Counted from the stretch's first letter, positions 1 through 9,719 are shown. The stretch: DNA of 64,000 nt from Borrelia parkeri (GCF_023035815.1 NZ_CP073164.1:1-64000), one strand, 5' to 3'. A program made the numbers and translations. Notes: generated by a model from the sequence alone, not told the origin.

Positions 1-447
1 ATTTAATTGTTAATAGTATAAATTAACTTTTCCAAATATTGCGCTATACTTTAAATTAAATTTAAAAAGAAATAACATGAAATTCAAAAATAAAATTTTA
101 ATAAATTAGAAATTATTATTGACTTTATTTTCACCAATAATTTAAACATTTTACTCATGATATTATTAAAATGAAAATAGCTAATTTTTCCATTTTAATA
201 ATATCAGAAACAAATTCTGAATTAATCTTTTCGCCTTTGATGTTAAAATACATAAAAAGAAAAAAGATCATAAACAAGAAGATGATATACATAATGAAGA
301 CATGAAAGATATCTTGGTTCTTGAGAAAGATCTTGCAATGAAAAAGGCACCCAAAATGTAATTAATATTAAATATAAAAGCAATTTTTTCCTTGATGGCA
401 TGATCATAGAATTTGCTCCTATATTTTTAATAGAGTTTTTCTTTTGA
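1..447. other. Stretch without a convincing gene
   Basis: No intact gene is seen. On the plus strand two short overlapping open frames (about 171-302 and 220-360) carry lysine/aspartate-rich coding-like sequence in different phases with no good ribosome binding site. They may be the frameshifted remnant of a plus-strand gene. A 70-codon minus-strand frame here has no Shine-Dalgarno sequence and looks like chance. Confidence 0.4.
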
Positions 448-1488
448 TTATTCAATAATATTTATGAACCTAGTCAAATCTGATTTTTTAACTACAAATG
501 ATTTTCCTGATAAGAAATTTTTAATTTTATTAAAACTATCAAATTCTTTTTCCTCTTCATTATCGCTATCAGAATGATTCTCAATAGAATTAGTAACTTC
601 AAATTTAAGAAAGACATAGTCTGAACTATTACTTTTATTAATCCTTATATTAATTTCATTTTCCATATCATCATAAGTTGTAGCTTCAAATACTTCACCA
701 GTAGTAGTCATTGCATTTTTAAGTTTAGAAAGGTGCTTGTGTTCTAAATCTAAACCAATTCCTTGTGGCCCATCTTTTATGTAATTATTATGTCCTACTC
801 TAAAACCAGTACCCCATGTATAATTATTTGTGATAACAAAAATAGCTCCATTGTTAAATTTTGCAAAAAATAGCTTCCAGTTATTAAAGTTATAATCAGA
901 ACTTTTATTAGTAATATTTTCATCCTTTCCATCTTTAATACCTAATGAAACTTCGTACATCATAACATCATTAGCACTTGCATCATTAGTATCTTGAATT
1001 TTATATTCTTTAAAAGATTCTTGATTATCTACAGATACCTTTAACTTTGGGTTTGATTTTGATTTTTTTTGTTTTTGTGATTCTAGTTGTTTTGGTATTG
1101 ATTCTACTACTGGTGTAGATACCATTGAAATTAAATCTTTTGAAGGAGTTTTATTAGCTTCTAACTTTTCCGATGATACTGGTTTATTTGGAACTGAACC
1201 AGATTTTGCACTATCATCACCACTATCTTTTTTTGATTTTGAATTTTGATCTGGTAATTTTTGTTTTTCATCCGATTTTTTAATTGTCTTTTCCTTTTGT
1301 ACCTGCTCTAAAGATGGTTGATTTAATTGTGGGTTAAATGAAATTGGATCATCCGCTTGTAGCTCCTTTTTTTCAGCTTTTACTGAAGTTTTTTGACTCT
1401 CATTATTCTTAAAATCTATTGACATTTTTTTTATTTTTTTAAAATCACAAGAAAATAATAATAAGCTAATAAAAATAATTTTTCTCAT
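448..1488 (-). CDS. Predicted lipoprotein of unknown function, long charged linker
   Basis: The 346-residue protein starts with a short lipoprotein signal peptide (lipobox LLFSC, lipidated Cys about residue 14), so it should be membrane-anchored, probably at the surface. Residues about 20-165 are a low-complexity, Lys/Ser/Pro/Gln-rich linker. Residues about 175-300 look like a folded domain with aromatic and glycine-rich stretches (NYTWGTGFRVG; DGPQGIGLDLEHKHL) and a predicted beta-rich character, unlike the helical lipoproteins that dominate the window. The start is supported by AAGGAG seven bases upstream of ATG. I do not recognise the family. The neighbours are unrelated lipoproteins. Confidence 0.75.
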   Translation of the reverse strand: MRKIIFISLLLFSCDFKKIKKMSIDFKNNESQKTSVKAEKKELQADDPISFNPQLNQPSLEQVQKEKTIKKSDEKQKLPDQNSKSKKDSGDDSAKSGSVPNKPVSSEKLEANKTPSKDLISMVSTPVVESIPKQLESQKQKKSKSNPKLKVSVDNQESFKEYKIQDTNDASANDVMMYEVSLGIKDGKDENITNKSSDYNFNNWKLFFAKFNNGAIFVITNNYTWGTGFRVGHNNYIKDGPQGIGLDLEHKHLSKLKNAMTTTGEVFEATTYDDMENEINIRINKSNSSDYVFLKFEVTNSIENHSDSDNEEEKEFDSFNKIKNFLSGKSFVVKKSDLTRFINIIE

Positions 1489-2158
1489 TATTACACTCCT
1501 TATATAAGGGATATAACATCTTTGTATTTTTATTTAAGAAAGTAATATAACTTATTATATTTTATCCACTCATATAAATATAAGTCTTATTTTATATTTT
1601 CCCAATATTTTGAGGGTTTTTATTCAAAAGCAAAAATGCAAACATAAAAATATACACCTGATGATTTGAGTTTATGGTAACATCAACAATCGAAGAACGA
1701 CTAATGTTAGTCTAAATTTGTTAATCTTGTATAAGATACTACTATAACAATCCCATATCATAATATTTGTAAGATTGATTTTAGATTTAAATATTTGCTA
1801 ATATTTTTTAAACTAAATTTAGTTTTATACCATTTAGCTAAGGGTAAAATTGCAGGAATAAAGAATCCTTTACCACATGCTTTCTTAAACTTCCATATAT
1901 TCCATATATATTGAATATACCCGGGGCCAACTCACTAATCTAATATATAAATTAATAAATCTTTTATAAATAGCCTTATTAAAGGGCTCCTACTCCTTTT
2001 AAAATATCAATCTAGTTTAACAAATAATGAACTGTACGATATATAAGCTACTCTATGTCAATAGTTTGCAAAACTTTAGCCCTTAACACATCACAATTCG
2101 AACTATTTACTTGGTTTATACACTTATTGCTATATATTTTTGCTCTAAGGAGGTAACG
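1489..2158. other. Gap with a possible gene remnant
   Basis: No intact gene is present. A minus-strand frame at about 1758-1933 reads a Lys/Phe/Tyr-rich peptide (for example AKWYKTKFSLKNISKYL) with no start codon or ribosome binding site. It could be the tail of a lost plasmid gene, but I cannot identify it. The end of the gap is the leader of the next plus-strand lipoprotein. Confidence 0.25.
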
Positions 2159-3241
2159 ATGCAATTAAAAAAACAATGTTTATTTGCACTTATATTGATA
2201 AGTTTTATTAGTTGTGATTTACTATTTGACAAAGATATACAAAAAAAATCTGCTGGTCTACTTGATAAGGTTCATTCTATCTTAGATGCTAAAAATCAAG
2301 CTATCAGCAATACTTCTGATAAGCCAAGTAAATTAATTAAAAGATCTTTAAAAAAAATTAGAAAAAAACGTAAAAAAGGTATGGAAAGAGGAAAAGTAAA
2401 CACTCAAGAATCATCACAAGACAATGGACCTATTGCTGGTGTTTATGTCCCTAGTGTCAATGGTATATTAGTTTCAGATTCTATGACCCAAAGTACACTT
2501 CAAGAAAAAGAAAGAAAAAATTTGTCTGTTGATATTGTCAGCAGTAATGATTCAACTTCTCTTAACAGTCAAGAAAGAGAGTCAACACCAGAGCTTACAA
2601 TACCTACAGTCAGTCTAAGTGGTACTACAGGCACTCTTAGTGATTTAAGTAGTGGAGGATACTCAGGTAACTACGAGTACACTTATTACTCAATACCAAC
2701 AACAATTTCAGGTTACGCTAATCCTATTACAGAAGAAGTAGAAGATAGCCCTCAATATGAATATTATGATCAATTAGAAGAAGCTGAAAAAACTGTTAAT
2801 TCTGCACTTAAGTTGATTCAAAAAATCAAAGACGATAGAGATCAAGTCGAATTTCAAGCTACTATGAGCATAAGTGGTTATTCTACCTCAGACGACAGAA
2901 AAAATGCTAAAGCAAAATTGAGCCAGTTTAGTAAAGAAAAGCTAGCACAAACACTTAAAGAAATTTTGAAAGAAGTTGACGATACACGAACAGCAATTGA
3001 TAATGCAGTAGAAAATTCTTACGAACCCGTAACACAAACTTCTGCAAGCTATACCACTTATGCAGATCAAAAATTATACTTGGCTAAAGGTGAACTATAC
3101 GATCTTATAAAAGCAATTGAAAGTACAACTACTACTTATGATGCCTACATAAAAAGCACAGGCTTAAGCAGACCCAAATTTTCAGAAGTAGAGAAGTATT
3201 TAAAGGAAGCAAAAGGGTTAATCAAACAAGCTATAAAATAA
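2159..3241 (+). CDS. Predicted lipoprotein of unknown function, helical C-terminal domain
   Basis: The start is the ATG preceded by AAGGAGG, giving 360 residues; an upstream in-frame start would only add residues before the signal peptide. The signal peptide ends at lipobox FISC (Cys 19). Residues about 55-80 are very basic (KRSLKKIRKKRKKG), residues about 85-215 are a Ser/Thr/Gly/Tyr-rich flexible linker, and residues about 225-360 look all-helical with heptad-like Leu/Ala spacing. That gives an anchored, extended surface protein with a helical tip. It is followed by a strong hairpin terminator. I do not recognise the family. Confidence 0.75.
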   Translation: MQLKKQCLFALILISFISCDLLFDKDIQKKSAGLLDKVHSILDAKNQAISNTSDKPSKLIKRSLKKIRKKRKKGMERGKVNTQESSQDNGPIAGVYVPSVNGILVSDSMTQSTLQEKERKNLSVDIVSSNDSTSLNSQERESTPELTIPTVSLSGTTGTLSDLSSGGYSGNYEYTYYSIPTTISGYANPITEEVEDSPQYEYYDQLEEAEKTVNSALKLIQKIKDDRDQVEFQATMSISGYSTSDDRKNAKAKLSQFSKEKLAQTLKEILKEVDDTRTAIDNAVENSYEPVTQTSASYTTYADQKLYLAKGELYDLIKAIESTTTTYDAYIKSTGLSRPKFSEVEKYLKEAKGLIKQAIK

Positions 3242-3292
3242 TGTAAATTGATACTTCAAAAATTAGATTACATAAATGTTATTTTTAATTTA

Positions 3293-3330
3293 CAACAAAG
3301 ATAGGCTACATTTATAGTCTATCTTTGTTG
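3293..3330 (+). terminator. Hairpin terminator after the 2159 gene
   Basis: A perfect 12-bp inverted repeat (CAACAAAGATAG / CTATCTTTGTTG, loop 14) lies about 50 bases past the stop codon. The T-run after it is weak. Confidence 0.6.
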
Positions 3331-3394
3331 ATTAATATATTAATGTTTTTTTAAAGCAAATTGCGATATATTTATTTTAAAGGAGATAAAATTA

Positions 3395-3946
3395 ATGAAA
3401 AAAAAATGTTTACTAACAATTCTCTTATTAAGTCTTGTTAACTGTGGTTTATTAAGTAAGAATAAAAATTCAGAGACTAGTTTATTAAATACCCTTGATA
3501 ATAATCAAAAACAAGCACTTATTACCTTTAAAGATTTACTTCAAGATAAAAATCACCGAAGTATCCTAGAAAAACAACAGAAAAGTATTTTAGAAAATTT
3601 AGCACAACCCCAAAAAAATTCTAATCTGCAAGATAAGCTTAAAAAAACACTAAACTCTGAGTACGATAAAACTCAATTAAATAAATTATTTGATGAGCTT
3701 GGAAATATTAAGACTAAACAATTCCTTCAAAAATTGCACATAATGTTAAAGTCTATTAACAATGGAACTCTTACAAGCTTTTCATCTAGCAATTTTAAAG
3801 ACTCAAATCAAACTTTGGAACAAAAAAAAGAACAAGCATTACAATATATAAAAGGTCAGTTATATACTGATTATTATCTTTACATCAATGGGATTCAAGA
3901 TGCAAACTATTTCTTTGAAAGAATAATGTCCGTTTTAGAAATTTAA
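3395..3946 (+). CDS. Small predicted lipoprotein, helical; possibly Mlp-like
   Basis: A 183-residue protein with a lipoprotein signal peptide (lipobox LVNC, Cys 17) and AAGGAG about nine bases before the ATG. The mature part looks entirely helical, starting with DNNQKQALITFKDLLQDK. That segment is reminiscent of the start of the Mlp lipoprotein domain (DxQK..L..LK..L), but the rest does not match what I know of Mlp, so the family stays open. It converges with the minus-strand BTA121-like gene, with only about 40 bases between the stop codons. Confidence 0.65.
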   Translation: MKKKCLLTILLLSLVNCGLLSKNKNSETSLLNTLDNNQKQALITFKDLLQDKNHRSILEKQQKSILENLAQPQKNSNLQDKLKKTLNSEYDKTQLNKLFDELGNIKTKQFLQKLHIMLKSINNGTLTSFSSSNFKDSNQTLEQKKEQALQYIKGQLYTDYYLYINGIQDANYFFERIMSVLEI

Positions 3947-3987
3947 GTTCGTTATTCATAAATAAAATATTGAATTTCTTTTAACAC

Positions 3988-5031
3988 TTAAGATTTATCT
4001 CTGACACGCGCTTCGATCTTAATTTCTTCGAATTTATTTGCATAATTCATTGAAATAAGCTCAGCGCACACTTTATCAGGATCATAAAATGCAAGTTTTA
4101 ACGCTTCTTTATAATCATTGTCAATTTTCAAATAATTAGCATTTAATCTATCTTTCTCAGATATATCATTTATCATGTTTATAGCTGCTAAAGCTTCGTC
4201 CTGAGCTTTAAGAGTTTCCATAACATTATTAGTAACCATTTTGAATTTATTAGTAACAAAAATAATTTTAGATATCAGATAATGAAAATCATTGCTAGTA
4301 TATGTTTTTAAACTGTGTTTAGGTTCATGACCTACATAATAAAATACAATAAACTTGGAATCAATTATTACATCTCTCAAGTAATAAACGGCTCTTTTCT
4401 CCTCAGTAGTTAAATTAAATTTGTCAAATATTTTGGCAATCAACGCCGAATCATACTCAATTGCCTTAAACTTAATATCTGCATCCATATTCAATTTAGT
4501 AAAGTGACTATCAATAAGCTTAGTATATGCCTGCTTAGGATCATCACATGCCAATTTTAACGCTTCTCTATAATCATTATTAATCTTTACAAATCGTTCA
4601 CTTAATGCGTTTTTTTCAACTTCCTTTTGGACCTTTGCAACAGCTACTTCAGCAGCTACTTTTGCATTAAAAGTAACTGCAATGTTTCCAACAACCATTT
4701 TGGTTTTAAGAGCACCAAAAATAGTAGATAATAGCTTATAAAAATCATGATTATCATACGTTTTTACCATCACCCCATCTGAATCACGTACAACAAACTC
4801 AGAATCAGTTAATACACTTTTTAAATACAAAATAACACTTATTTGGTAATCAGTTAAATCAAATTGAGAAAATAATTCATCAAATCTAAAATTATTATGA
4901 TCATTCACACTCTTAAATGTTCTATTTATTGGAAAATTAATAGTATGATACTCATCTATAGCGTTTTTTTTATTCATATTACAACTAATTAATAATAATA
5001 TTAGTAATAATTCACTCTGACTGATCTTCAT
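3988..5031 (-). CDS. BTA121-like repeat surface lipoprotein
   Basis: A 347-residue lipoprotein (lipobox LISC, Cys 17). The mature part consists of two related units of about 150 residues (about 50-190 and 195-340). Each runs FxLTxxxxxxxxYLxxVxxDSxF, then KTYxxxDFxxLL, a helix with AxxAV..V.., DYxEALKLAxxDP, and an AxLI signature. This pattern matches my memory of the BTA121-domain surface lipoproteins of relapsing-fever Borrelia; a domain search would settle it. A paralogue with the same two-unit plan lies at 5612-6577 and a decayed copy between them. The function is unknown. The ribosome binding site is weak. Confidence 0.7.
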   Translation of the reverse strand: MKISQSELLLILLLISCNMNKKNAIDEYHTINFPINRTFKSVNDHNNFRFDELFSQFDLTDYQISVILYLKSVLTDSEFVVRDSDGVMVKTYDNHDFYKLLSTIFGALKTKMVVGNIAVTFNAKVAAEVAVAKVQKEVEKNALSERFVKINNDYREALKLACDDPKQAYTKLIDSHFTKLNMDADIKFKAIEYDSALIAKIFDKFNLTTEEKRAVYYLRDVIIDSKFIVFYYVGHEPKHSLKTYTSNDFHYLISKIIFVTNKFKMVTNNVMETLKAQDEALAAINMINDISEKDRLNANYLKIDNDYKEALKLAFYDPDKVCAELISMNYANKFEEIKIEARVRDKS

Positions 5032-5129
5032 GTTTATTTCATTTCTACTTTTTTATTTACATGCAATAAATACTTAGTAATAACCCCCTATTTTCTGATC
5101 TCTCTAATAATTACCCCTAAATCTATCTG

Positions 5130-5570
5130 AATTCTCTCTAACAGGCTTATACAGCAAAGATTAAAATTAGCAAAGACCACACCCATAAGCTTAGCATATG
5201 ATTGAGCAGAATCACTAAATAACTTTTCAACTTGACTTTATAAGTACTATTCTCCTCATTAATCCTTGCAGCAACCCACTTCTTTAGGTCTCATATTGTA
5301 CATTATCAACAACTGCAACAATCCCTTTATTGTAATTCAAGACTATCTATAATATTGCTTAAAGCTCCTTCAATTTTAACAACACTAAACAGAGGAAATG
5401 ATAATATAACATAAAATCCTCATCAGAAAATACTACTTCTACTTCATTACCTAGAATAATTGCAAAAATAGTTAATACGTCTCGAAAGTAATATATAAAC
5501 TTTTTCTATTCAGGGGTTAAATCTGCTTAAGTTCTATCAGAATCAATAAATAATCTCCTTTTTTATGTAA
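5130..5570 (-). pseudogene. Decayed BTA121-like gene copy
   Basis: Read on the minus strand, this stretch encodes recognisable fragments of the flanking BTA121-like genes, interrupted by stops and frameshifts. A segment ADLTPE-stop-KKFIYYFRDVL matches the LTxEEKRAIDYFxDxL unit, then VFSDEDFM matches the KTYTSxxFY region. In another frame SDSAQSYAKLMGVVFANFN matches the DPSLSYAELIERN region. There is no start codon or signal peptide, so it is not expressed as a full protein. Confidence 0.65.
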
Positions 5571-5611
5571 AATAAATCCCATTATTTCAGTTTTAAGACC
5601 CACTGTTTACA

Positions 5612-6577
5612 CTAACTTTTTGCTTGTGCTTCTCGTTTAAGTCTTTCAAACTCGCCTGCAACACTATGATTTAAACGAGCAAATACATCACTAGTAAGCT
5701 TAGCAAATAATTTATCAGGATCTTTTAATACGGGTTTTAACTCCTGATCATATAAATCCTTCTGACGATTAAACTGCTCTTTCAAATTATTTTTCTCAAC
5801 ATCATCTTTTACTTTATCAATAAATGTCTCAGCTGCGTATAAGTTTTTAATAGTATTTTTCATGGTTGCTACAACCTTTTTAAGGTTAGCAGCACCAAAA
5901 GGAGAAGACACTAGTAACTCATAAAGTTTATATTTAGTATATGGATTCACATTTACTCCAGACTCATCATCTTCACCGGGAACAAATGATAAAACTAAAA
6001 TATACCGAATAACTCTTTTTTCATAAAGACCCAAATTAAAGGTATCATATATTTTAGAGGCGACCTCTGCACTTATCTTAATTTTTTCAAATACGTCTGC
6101 TACATTCAGATTACGTTCAATAAGCTCAGCATATGACAACGAAGGATCATTGCATGTCACTTTTAATACCTTTTTATACCAACCCTGCCTTAACTCAAGC
6201 TGCTCAAATACCTCTCGTTCAATTAAATCCCCTATCTTACTGACAGCATTCTTAGCTTCGGCCTGTGCTTTTAAAACTGCCACAATGCTTCTAGCAACTG
6301 CTTTAGTACCCTGTTTATCAAATCTAGATAATAAACTATAAAACTCAGCACTGGTATACGTTTTATAATACTTTTTATGTATACCAGGTATAAAATGCTT
6401 AAAATTCATTAATGTATCTTTAAAATAATCTATAGCTCTTTTCTCTTCAGCAGTTAGATCAAAATTTTTTTCTCCAATATCTTCAACAAATGAATAACGA
6501 AATTGAAAGTCATTTTGAAACAAACCACAACCAATTAACAACAACAATAATAATAATTTAATCTTATATACCTTCAT
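5612..6577 (-). CDS. BTA121-like repeat surface lipoprotein
   Basis: A 321-residue lipoprotein (lipobox LIGC, Cys 17) with two BTA121-like units (about 35-165 and 170-315). The first is the best preserved: FDLTAEEKRAIDYFKDTL, then YKTYTSAEFYSLL, AVSKIGDLIEREV and DPSLSYAELIERN. The second has diverged but keeps YTKYKLYELL and DPDKLFAKL. The unit order matches the 3988 gene and the decayed copy between them, so the locus arose by tandem duplication. AAGGAAT precedes the ATG. Its role is unknown; surface exposure is inferred only from the lipobox and family. Confidence 0.7.
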   Translation of the reverse strand: MKVYKIKLLLLLLLIGCGLFQNDFQFRYSFVEDIGEKNFDLTAEEKRAIDYFKDTLMNFKHFIPGIHKKYYKTYTSAEFYSLLSRFDKQGTKAVARSIVAVLKAQAEAKNAVSKIGDLIEREVFEQLELRQGWYKKVLKVTCNDPSLSYAELIERNLNVADVFEKIKISAEVASKIYDTFNLGLYEKRVIRYILVLSFVPGEDDESGVNVNPYTKYKLYELLVSSPFGAANLKKVVATMKNTIKNLYAAETFIDKVKDDVEKNNLKEQFNRQKDLYDQELKPVLKDPDKLFAKLTSDVFARLNHSVAGEFERLKREAQAKS

Positions 6578-6652
6578 ACCTAATTCCTTACTTATACATA
6601 ATCCTTTTATTTTAGACTAAAATAATACCCAGCGTGGAATATTATTCTGGTT

Positions 6653-6935
6653 TTATACTTTTAGCTTCATTAAATCTTCTTTTTCATTAACAGTGAAAAA
6701 ATCGCTATCAAATATTTGATTAGGTAATACTATTATTAGTTCTCTTAACTCTTTATATCTCTTAGACCCTATCTTATCACATATCAACAGATGTTATAAC
6801 TTTTTCAAAATCCCTAAAAACTTTCATCACAAATCAAAACCTTCAAGTAATTTAATTAGGCAACTTTTTACTAAATCACCAGTTAGAGATGTCGTTGATT
6901 CTTCTTTTTTAAAACTCGCAACTAACTTAATAATA
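6653..6935 (-). pseudogene. Unidentified gene remnant
   Basis: On the minus strand a degraded reading frame carries coding-like segments (KKEESTTSLTGDLVKSCL, a second piece KRYKELRELIIVLPNQIF and a closing NEKEDLMKLKV) separated by several in-frame stops and at least one frame change. There is no start or ribosome binding site. It does not resemble the BTA121-like neighbours, and I cannot name the parent family. Confidence 0.4.
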
Positions 6936-7186
6936 TTAATAAATACTAAAACCAGTATATTTATTATTATATAATAATAAATATTAAGATCCAACACTCA
7001 TTCATTACTATCAAGTAATTAAGGTTAAAAATTATTTATAAAAAAGAAATTCCAAAAAATTTTAAAACTTTTTTAAAAAAAACTTGAAAACAAATAATTT
7101 TTGAATTAATAATTAATTACCAAATACTTTAATTTTTCAAAAGGAAGATTGTTTACTCACAATGTTTTATACATTCTTTTAAATAT

Positions 7187-7209
7187 CCCCTTTATCAAGG
7201 GGCTTTTTT
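7187..7209 (+). terminator. Orphan rho-independent terminator
   Basis: CCCCTT-TATC-AAGGGG followed by CTTTTTT is a textbook plus-strand terminator, but no plus-strand gene ends just before it. It may be the end of a lost gene or of a short untranslated transcript starting in 6940-7180. Confidence 0.65.
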
Positions 7210-7407
7210 ATATTTATTTCCTAAATAACTGCATTGTTATCTTCTTTAATTGGCCAATTTAATTCAAATATTACGTCACTCCCCATTTCTGCAAATTAAG
7301 CAAATCGAAAAGTTAAAGCGGTAATTTAAGTAAAACACATTTTAATAAATATTTACCAAGTACTATCAGATTTATGAAGTATATTTAATTGTCAAAGGAG
7401 ATATTAT

Positions 7408-8190
7408 ATGGGGTATGTAAAAGTAATAAGTATTGTAGCATTGCTACTTACAATCAATTGTAAATTAGATAATAAAAGACTAAAAGCAGAAAGTGAGACT
7501 AAATTAGCACAAGAAAACGCAAAATCTGTAGCAAAATCTATTACAGGACACGTAAGTAAAATTACAGGATTAACAGTAGGTGAAATTAAAGCTTTAAGTG
7601 AAGAAGAGCTCGCCAAGATTGCTGCTGAAGCAAAAGCAAATTCTGAAGATTCTAAGAAAGAAATTAATAATTTTAGAATAATCAAAAATAAAGCAAAATT
7701 AGAAGTAAATGATATCCCAAATCCCGTTAAAGCAATCAAAAATGCTGCTGAAAAGATTGAAACGGCATTTAAGGCATTACTAAACGCAGGATACAACGGT
7801 CCTGTGGCAAATGTAATCAAAAGTAACATAGATAGTGGAGTAAAAATGATATCATTACTGGATAAGTTATTAGACATAGCTACCAAAGGAATTAATAATA
7901 CCAGAGAACTAGATATTAAAAAGGTAATAGAGGAATTTAACACACAAAATCCAGAACTACGGATTTATATTAATGAATCTGGGGTAAACGATATCATGAG
8001 ATCATGCATAAAGATTATTATGACAAATATAAGTAGATATTTTTTTAATGGAGTCCATAATGAGTTAAGAGATAATTTAGATAAAGCTCCAAACAAGCTT
8101 AAAGAAGCTTTAACATCTCTAAAAGAAGCTGCCAACTCCATAAACACTGCAGCAGGAATAATTGAACTATGCTTTAATAATGATTATTAA
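7408..8190 (+). CDS. Predicted lipoprotein of unknown function, helical
   Basis: A 260-residue protein starting at an ATG with AAAGGAGAT seven bases upstream. The signal peptide is short (lipobox LLTINC, Cys 18). The mature part is rich in Lys, Ala and Glu and looks helical throughout, with a C-terminal segment of regularly spaced Leu/Ala (LKEALTSLKEAANSINTAA) suggesting a bundle. It lacks the QFGM and FYLxLEY motifs of the array that follows, so it is not an obvious member of it. I do not recognise the family. Confidence 0.7.
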   Translation: MGYVKVISIVALLLTINCKLDNKRLKAESETKLAQENAKSVAKSITGHVSKITGLTVGEIKALSEEELAKIAAEAKANSEDSKKEINNFRIIKNKAKLEVNDIPNPVKAIKNAAEKIETAFKALLNAGYNGPVANVIKSNIDSGVKMISLLDKLLDIATKGINNTRELDIKKVIEEFNTQNPELRIYINESGVNDIMRSCIKIIMTNISRYFFNGVHNELRDNLDKAPNKLKEALTSLKEAANSINTAAGIIELCFNNDY

Positions 8191-8207
8191 TGATATTATA
8201 TATGAAT

Positions 8208-8250
8208 GATATACTGAAAGGGTGTCTCTACGAGATTATTTCGGTATATC
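8208..8250. terminator. Hairpin downstream of the 7408 gene
   Basis: GATATACTGAAA and TTTCGGTATATC form a 12-bp stem with one G-T pair and a 19-base loop, 18 bases after the stop codon. There is no T-run, so it may protect the 3' end rather than terminate. Confidence 0.4.
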
Positions 8251-8331
8251 TATCTACTTTAATAAACTTATAAATTCTTGTATAAGAAACTTGAGTATTT
8301 TTGGTAATAAATAAACATATAACTGTAAGGC

Positions 8332-8607
8332 TTACTTGAAAATAAAGCCCGCTACTATAATAATAGCAATAATAAAAGTAAAACCAAATATCCATCTAAC
8401 AAGATTTTTTGTCTCTTTTATATTCTCATTTAATGCTTTCATAGATGCATCTATTTTATCATCTAGATAATCAAATTTAATATTAAAATTCTTCTCTAAC
8501 TTTTCTAAGTCTTTATAAGTAAGCTCATTATGATGATAACGCTTCTATAGATCAAGTGTAATAAATTTATGCATCCCCATCTTAACAAATTCACTATAAA
8601 TTTGATT
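8332..8607 (-). pseudogene. bdr: Bdr-family protein, broken
   Basis: The minus strand reads a near-complete Bdr-type protein: an N-terminal part ending EFVKMGMHKFITLDL, then an in-frame TAG (8545-8547), then KRYHHNELTYKDLEKLEKNF, a short KIDASMKALNENIK segment, and a C-terminal membrane helix (about LVRWIFGFTFIIAIIIVAG) ending at TAA. The RYxHNELTYKDLExLEKxF block and terminal transmembrane helix are typical of Borrelia Bdr proteins. Only a very short version of the usual Lys-Ile-Asp repeat region remains. There is no start codon upstream (another stop lies at 8608-8610), so both ends of the N-terminal part are damaged. Bdr genes usually travel with prophage-like or linear plasmids. Confidence 0.8.
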
Positions 8608-8781
8608 TTATATAATTATATGAGCTATCTTAATATTTATTCCTTATTCCAAGGACAAATAACCACATATACAAACAATCCAAGTGCAAGTTGAGAATTG
8701 TAAAATGAATGTTACATATTATTCAATGTTAATTATTTAATCAGATTATTATAACTTACTAAACTTTTTCCTTTCATCCTT

Positions 8782-8809
8782 TTGATATTTAAATTAAATA
8801 ATATATAAT
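8782..8809 (+). promoter_or_regulatory. Promoter of the 8886 gene
   Basis: TTGATA, 16 bases, TATAAT: a near-consensus sigma-70 promoter. The same TTGATATTTAAATTAAAT block recurs before many genes of the array. Confidence 0.7.
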
Positions 8810-8885
8810 TATCAAATAATACGTATTATAATTTAATAAAATTATTAATTAATATTTGTTAAATTTTACAAGCAAGGAGATTATT

Positions 8886-9719
8886 TTGAAAAATAAAGTT
8901 TTTATAATGTCTTTTATAATAATTTTTACTCTAACCGCTTGCAAATCAGACCTTAATGAACAAAGAACAAAAGGATTTAATTATAAGACTCAAAAAGACT
9001 GTACACAGTCAATACATAAAGATGGTACATCATCAATACAACAGATACAACAAAAATGCAAAAAAGAAGTTAACACAAAAGAAAAACAGATCTTAATAGA
9101 CTTTTTAAGAAAACAGGTTCAAAATGTCACTGCTTTAATAGAGAAAGATAAAAAAAATACTCAAAAGAACGAGCCTGCGGATCAATTTGGAATGAAAAAT
9201 GGTGTATTTAAAATTGTCATAGGCAATCCCAGCCAGAAAGCCTACAATGATCCTGAAAGTCAAAGTAATAGAAGACAATTTTATTCATCTCTAAATTACA
9301 ATGAAGTAAAAATTAGAAAGCTTGGGATCATCCTTAATCAAATAACATCTGATGATATCAACAGAGGACAATTACACATAGACATCACAAATGCAGGAAG
9401 AGCTTACTCTCAATTTTTATTTGAACGGGTAATCGATAAAATAAAAGATGTTCAAGATAAACTCGATTCTTTGAAGTTTAAAGATTTAAAAACAATTAAA
9501 ACCAAATTTGATGAAATTGCAAAACTAAAGTTATTGTGGAAAAACACCGCAGATAATATCATCAAGAACTATGATGACGATGCAGATGGAATTAAAACTG
9601 ATAGTCAAAAATTGATTGAATATATAAGAGAAAAATATGGCAATATATTTCAAAAGGAAATTCCTAAAATTGGCATATTAGTTGGTGATATTAACAAAAT
9701 TTTACTAATTTTAAATTAG
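8886..9719 (+). CDS. PFam54-like lipoprotein (array member 1)
   Basis: I chose the TTG start because AAGGAGA lies seven bases upstream and it gives a clean signal peptide (lipobox LTAC, Cys 19); the protein is 277 residues. After a linker rich in Lys/Gln come the array hallmarks: a helix, DQFGM at about residue 100, RRQFYSSLNYNEVKIRKLG, a Y..F.F helix, KDVQDKLDSLKFKDLK, a KFDEIAKLK..W segment, and a C-terminal helix ending IGILVGDINKIL. This order matches PFam54 (PF05714), the Lyme-Borrelia family that includes the factor-H binder CspA/BBA68. Family membership is by motif; binding partners are unknown. Confidence 0.75.
   Translation: MKNKVFIMSFIIIFTLTACKSDLNEQRTKGFNYKTQKDCTQSIHKDGTSSIQQIQQKCKKEVNTKEKQILIDFLRKQVQNVTALIEKDKKNTQKNEPADQFGMKNGVFKIVIGNPSQKAYNDPESQSNRRQFYSSLNYNEVKIRKLGIILNQITSDDINRGQLHIDITNAGRAYSQFLFERVIDKIKDVQDKLDSLKFKDLKTIKTKFDEIAKLKLLWKNTADNIIKNYDDDADGIKTDSQKLIEYIREKYGNIFQKEIPKIGILVGDINKILLILN

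Noticed and set aside
243-455. 70-codon minus-strand gene
   Set aside because: No ribosome site, and it overlaps coding-like sequence on the other strand; composition is that of a shadow frame.
7404-7943. 179-codon minus-strand frame
   Set aside because: It lies opposite the 7408 lipoprotein gene, which has a good start and signal peptide; the hydrophobic Ser/Leu/Ala composition is the mirror of Lys/Ala/Glu-rich coding DNA.
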